64,000 nucleotides of DNA from Dyadobacter arcticus (GTDB taxonomy: Bacteria; Bacteroidota; Bacteroidia; Cytophagales; Spirosomataceae). Position 1 is the first letter of the stretch. Each line of letters begins with the position of its first letter. The position numbers and the translations under genes are program-made. This document shows, one piece after another, positions 60,594 through 64,000 of this stretch. The DNA lies in the NCBI RefSeq assembly GCF_011762185.1, contig NZ_JAASQJ010000001.1, positions 310,001 to 374,000 of the forward strand, given 5' to 3'. The notes beneath the pieces are model-generated. The model searched no databases. It had not been told where the DNA came from and saw only the letters and a list, made by a program, of their open reading frames with translations.

Positions 60594-61772
60594 ATGAATG
60601 CATATATCGTTGCCGGATACCGTACGGCTGTTGGAAAGGCATCGAAAGGCGGATTTCGCTTTACCCGTCCGGATGACCTCGGGGCTTCCGTTATAAAATA
60701 TTTGCTTGAAAAGCTACCTGCATTGGATGCCTCACGGGTTGATGATGTGATTGTTGGAAATGCGGTTCCCGAAGCTGAACAGGGAATGCAAATGGGTAGA
60801 TATGTTGCATTGCTCGCGCTTCCAAAAAACGTTTCAGGCATCACCATCAATAGATATTGTGGCTCAGGCGTTGAGGCAATTGCCATGGCATCCGCTAAAA
60901 TCCACGCCGGAATGGCTGAATGCATTATCGCTGGCGGTACAGAATCAATGTCCATGGTACCGACAATGGGTTGGAAAACAGCATTGAATTACGACATTGC
61001 CCACAGCAATCCGGATTACTATCTGAGTATGGGGTTAACTGCTGAGCAAGTCGCTAAGGATTTTAATATTTCACGGGACAAACAGGACGAATTCTCTTTT
61101 CAGTCGCACCAGAAAGCATTGAGGGCTCAAAAAGAGGGCTGGTTTGCAGATGGCATTGTGCCAGTGACGGTAAAGGAAACTTATTTCGACGCTGCTTCGG
61201 GTAAGAAAAAGACGAAAGAAACCGTCATTTCGCAAGATGAAGGACCAAGGGCAGATACTAATATTGATGCCTTAAGTAAACTAAAACCGGTCTTTGCAGC
61301 CGGAGGCACTGTTACCGCGGGAAATTCTTCTCAAACTTCGGATGGGGCGGCATTTGTAGTGGTAATGTCGGAAAAGCTTGTTAATGAATTGAATTTAAAG
61401 CCAGTAGCACAAATGCTATCCTATGCGACTGCTGGCGTGGACCCGAGAATTATGGGAATTGGCCCGGTTGCTGCTATTCCTCTTGCATTAAAGCAAGCAG
61501 GGCTGAAATTAGAAAACATTGAGCAAATTGAACTCAATGAGGCATTTGCAGCACAAGCGCTTGCCGTAATCCAGGAACTTGGGATCAATCCCGAAATCGT
61601 AAATCCAAATGGCGGCGCCATTGCATTAGGGCACGCATTGGGATCTACGGGAGCCCGGCTTTCAGTTCAGCTTTTTAACGAAATGCAGCGTAGAAACCAA
61701 AAATATGGCATGGTTACTGCTTGTGTTGGAGGCGGCCAGGGCGTGGCGGGGATTTTTGAAAGGCTCAATTAA
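60594..61772 (+). CDS. Acetyl-CoA acyltransferase (thiolase)
   Basis: The ATG at 60594 gives 392 residues beginning MNAYIVAGYRTAVGKASKG; the 19 upstream codons are not thiolase-like. The acyl-accepting Cys is in TINRYCGSGVEAIAMASAKI, the second catalytic set is NPNGGAIALGHALGSTGAR, and the C-terminal Cys is in ACVGGGQGVAGIFE. The protein suits the degradative FadA type, which cleaves 3-ketoacyl-CoA in beta-oxidation, rather than an acetoacetyl-CoA synthase, but this cannot be settled here. No fadB-like gene is nearby. Confidence 0.93.
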   Translation: MNAYIVAGYRTAVGKASKGGFRFTRPDDLGASVIKYLLEKLPALDASRVDDVIVGNAVPEAEQGMQMGRYVALLALPKNVSGITINRYCGSGVEAIAMASAKIHAGMAECIIAGGTESMSMVPTMGWKTALNYDIAHSNPDYYLSMGLTAEQVAKDFNISRDKQDEFSFQSHQKALRAQKEGWFADGIVPVTVKETYFDAASGKKKTKETVISQDEGPRADTNIDALSKLKPVFAAGGTVTAGNSSQTSDGAAFVVVMSEKLVNELNLKPVAQMLSYATAGVDPRIMGIGPVAAIPLALKQAGLKLENIEQIELNEAFAAQALAVIQELGINPEIVNPNGGAIALGHALGSTGARLSVQLFNEMQRRNQKYGMVTACVGGGQGVAGIFERLN

Positions 61773-61803
61773 GCCGTATACTAATATCCTACTTATTTAC
61801 CGG

Positions 61804-61850
61804 TCTCCTTGGAAGAGTTATCTATCTTCCGGGGAGATTCTTTATTTTTA
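61804..61850 (+). terminator. Terminator of the thiolase gene
   Basis: A 13 bp stem (61804-61816 with 61825-61837, two G-T wobbles) with an 8 nt loop is followed by TTCTTTATTTTT. It lies 31 bp after the stop. Confidence 0.8.
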
Positions 61851-61876
61851 CCCCCATAATATGCACGCCCCTTTTC

Positions 61877-62881
61877 ATGGATGTATCCATTATCATTATC
61901 AATTACCGAATACCTCATCTGATACTCAACTGCTTAAATTCAATTTATGCACATACATCCAATATAAAATTCGAAGTTATTATTGTCGATAACGATCCCG
62001 CAAATGGCGCGGCAGAGGAAATCAAAAACACATACCCGGACATTACATGGATTGACATGGATTATAATGCCGGTTTTGGAAGGGCTAACAACAAAGGAAT
62101 GTCAGTAGCGACCGGCGATTATTTTTTGTTGCTGAATGCAGATACGCTTATTACCGATAACATCATTTATCGCTGCTTCGACCAATTGAATAAAAGGCAG
62201 GATGTAATTGCCTGCGGGGCATATCAGTATTACGCAGACGGTACGCCGATGCCATTTTATAAAAGCTTCAATGATTTCCGAAAGACATTTTTCATTCTGC
62301 CTCCCAGTCGCATTGTTGAAAATGTAATGGGCACATTATTCCCTGAACCCAATTACACAGATCCCGAGCAATACGACTGGCTGGTTGGAGCTTTTGTATT
62401 CGTTAGAAGAAAGGGATTCGAATTAACCGGCGGATTCAGCGAGGATTTTTTTATGTATGGAGAAGATGTGGAATGGTCGGGGCGGCTGGGTAAGTTGGGT
62501 AAGCTTTGCCTACTCAAAGACAGCAAATTCATTCACCTTGAAAATGAAAACCCTTTTCGGCGCACACGAATTTCTTGGATCAATCGCTTCAGTACGCAAA
62601 TGCAGGTCTCTAACTTCCTGTGGATCAGGAAACAGTACGGCATTATCTCATATTTGATCCTGATAATTCATTATATTTTTATGATACCCGTCGTTTTCGC
62701 CTGGCGCATTGCTATTAATTTAAGAGAATCGGGAAAACCATTTTCCGAACTGACCACCCAGTTTATCTTTGTGCGAAAAACACGGGTGATATTAAAATAC
62801 TTTTTCAGGACATTATTTTTGAAGAAAGGACTGTACAAAATTGATCCTTCCGAAAACATTGACCGCCTGACAATTTCATAG
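61877..62881 (+). CDS. Family 2 glycosyltransferase
   Basis: This 334-residue enzyme has a GT-A fold of the rhamnosyltransferase-like GT2 kind. The N-terminal VSIIIINYRIPHLILNCLNS, NPAN and acidic LLNADTLITD (metal-binding motif) are present, with VGAFVFVRRKGFELTGGFSEDFFMYGEDVEWSGRL further along. The C-terminal region has two hydrophobic spans (about residues 255-278) that would attach it to the membrane. It probably adds a sugar to a cell-surface glycan. The next glycosyltransferase starts 23 bp later on the same strand. Confidence 0.92.
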   Translation: MDVSIIIINYRIPHLILNCLNSIYAHTSNIKFEVIIVDNDPANGAAEEIKNTYPDITWIDMDYNAGFGRANNKGMSVATGDYFLLLNADTLITDNIIYRCFDQLNKRQDVIACGAYQYYADGTPMPFYKSFNDFRKTFFILPPSRIVENVMGTLFPEPNYTDPEQYDWLVGAFVFVRRKGFELTGGFSEDFFMYGEDVEWSGRLGKLGKLCLLKDSKFIHLENENPFRRTRISWINRFSTQMQVSNFLWIRKQYGIISYLILIIHYIFMIPVVFAWRIAINLRESGKPFSELTTQFIFVRKTRVILKYFFRTLFLKKGLYKIDPSENIDRLTIS

Positions 62882-62904
62882 ATTTCCTTCTCTGCCCTGC
62901 TTTC

Positions 62905-64000
62905 ATGAACAACGTCAAACAACGTATTCTTTTTTTTACCCCTTTCGCCACACGCACAGGTTCGGAAATGATGCTTTTGTACATCCTTCGCCGCATCGAC
63001 AGAAGCCGGTTTGACGTGGGGATTGTCAGCTTTGCAAATGGTGAATTACTGAAAGAATTTCCGTCTGATATCCCTGTATTTATCATTCCAAGGAAGTTCA
63101 GCCTGGCTCAGAAAGTAATGTTTCATTTGAGTGTAAATCCCATTTTACGCTCGCTGAGAAAGCTAGCAAGAGAATTCAAAGCTGATCTGTGGTATGTGAA
63201 CACGACCATGCTCCCGGAAACTGCATTGGTTGCCAAAGAATTTTCAATCAAGCTGATCACGCACTTTCACGAGCTGCCGTTAACTTATATATATCTGAGT
63301 TCACAGGATTTTAAAAGCATTATCAGCAATTCTCACAGGCTTATTGGTTGCTCAAAAGTAACTTGTGAGGCCATCCAACAAGCCGGAGGCAAAAACGTTA
63401 GTCTTTTATACGAGTTTATAGATTCTGAAAAAGTAATCAGAAATCCTGAGCGGACAGCCGAGCTGCGGAAAAAACTCAATATTCCCAAAGATGATTATAT
63501 TTGGATGATGTCGGGAATGACCTCGGAACGAAAAGGATTCGACTTTTTGCCTGACATTGCAGAGGAATTGGATGACGCAAGCGTCCATTTGATTTGGGTA
63601 GGTGCCGCGATAGATGACGGCTTGGTTTACTATACCGAGCAAAGATGCCTGAATACCAAAGCTAAAACACATATTCATCTTCTTGGTAAGCAAAAAGAAG
63701 ACTATTACAATTATTTGGATATGGGAAATGGGTTTTTATTGACTTCGAGGCAAGATCCTTTTCCGCTGGTCATGATCGAGGCTGCTCATTTAGGGAAACC
63801 GATTGTTGCGTTCCCTTCTGGAGGCGTTTTGGAGTTCGTTGAGGATGGCATGGGAATTGTAACCGAAGATCTCAGTGTGAAGCAAATGGTTACCGCGATG
63901 CGGCTGATCATGACTGGTAAAGTCGCCACAAATGCGGCTAAAAGTGCTGAGGTGGCCAGCCGTTTCAGTGTGGAAAATGGGTATAATGAATGGGTTAAAT
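62905..64000 (+). CDS. Family 4 (GT-B) glycosyltransferase, 3' end cut off
   Basis: The frame opens at the ATG at 62905-62907 and runs at least 365 codons to the window edge. It has the GT-B layout: the N-terminal half opens with LFFTPFATRTGSEMMLL and includes LITHFHELPLTYIYL. The C-terminal nucleotide-sugar half includes SGMTSERKGFDFLPDIAEEL, DPFPLVMIEAAHLGKPIVAF with the E-x7-E-like motif, and SGGVLEFVEDG. This is typical of GT4 enzymes that act on surface polysaccharides. It follows the GT2 gene after 23 bp, so both belong to one operon that may continue past the edge. Confidence 0.9.
   Translation, partial: MNNVKQRILFFTPFATRTGSEMMLLYILRRIDRSRFDVGIVSFANGELLKEFPSDIPVFIIPRKFSLAQKVMFHLSVNPILRSLRKLAREFKADLWYVNTTMLPETALVAKEFSIKLITHFHELPLTYIYLSSQDFKSIISNSHRLIGCSKVTCEAIQQAGGKNVSLLYEFIDSEKVIRNPERTAELRKKLNIPKDDYIWMMSGMTSERKGFDFLPDIAEELDDASVHLIWVGAAIDDGLVYYTEQRCLNTKAKTHIHLLGKQKEDYYNYLDMGNGFLLTSRQDPFPLVMIEAAHLGKPIVAFPSGGVLEFVEDGMGIVTEDLSVKQMVTAMRLIMTGKVATNAAKSAEVASRFSVENGYNEWVK

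Overview
The window looks like a chromosome segment of a Bacteroidota bacterium, most likely a cytophagalean of the Dyadobacter/Spirosoma type. This is inferred from several signs: fused SecDF, long SecA, a DUF4249 protein paired with a TonB-dependent receptor, PspC and RicT-like proteins, A-rich ribosome binding sites, and promoters of the Bacteroidota form TTG-(19 to 22 nt)-TAnnTTTG. Genus cannot be fixed without a search. No rRNA, tRNA, insertion sequence, CRISPR or prophage integration gene was seen.

Layout. Bases 1-6778 hold housekeeping genes: partial kdsD, recQ, purD, a RicT-like PSP1 protein and anmK. Bases 6709-11571 are an accessory patch: a membrane protein and Cys-rich lipoprotein pair, a Crp/Fnr regulator, an L-2-hydroxyglutarate oxidase and four small genes of unknown function. 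Bases 11681-16752 hold an amino-acid permease, secDF and a small secreted protein.

Bases 16876-41272 are a Bacteroidota-type (subtype iii) type VI secretion cluster, almost all on the minus strand. It holds tssG, tssF, tssE, three hcp/tssD paralogs, vgrG/tssI, tssC, tssB, PAAR, clpV/tssH, a TssO-like protein and tssK, with tssN on the plus strand under its own promoter. Embedded in it are a Tae4-like amidase, a protein with a caspase-like His/Cys arrangement, an M91-like HELVH metallopeptidase and a metzincin-like protein, all candidate effectors. There is also a block of exported proteins (OmpA-domain protein, two paralogous lipoproteins, two unknowns) that may supply the envelope anchor. 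A solo LuxR-type HTH gene starts the operon. Upstream lies a LuxR-type protein whose receiver domain has lost its phosphorylation residues, and between the two a promoter and four CCCTGA boxes. Short repeat arrays sit between several tss genes.

Bases 41534-64000 return to ordinary genes: a DmpA-type peptidase, DUF4249 and TonB receptor, folK, rpmB, a two-component system, a BadF-type sugar kinase, a cytochrome b5-like protein, lipoproteins, thiL, a class IV aminotransferase, polyprenyl synthase, a rhomboid protease, psd, secA, pspC with a PadR-like operator, a thiolase and two glycosyltransferases, the last cut by the window edge.

The main biological unit is the contractile secretion system. 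TssB/TssC would form the sheath, Hcp the tube, VgrG/PAAR the tip, TssE/F/G/K the baseplate, ClpV recycles the sheath, and TssN, the TssO-like protein and the exported block would tie it to the envelope.
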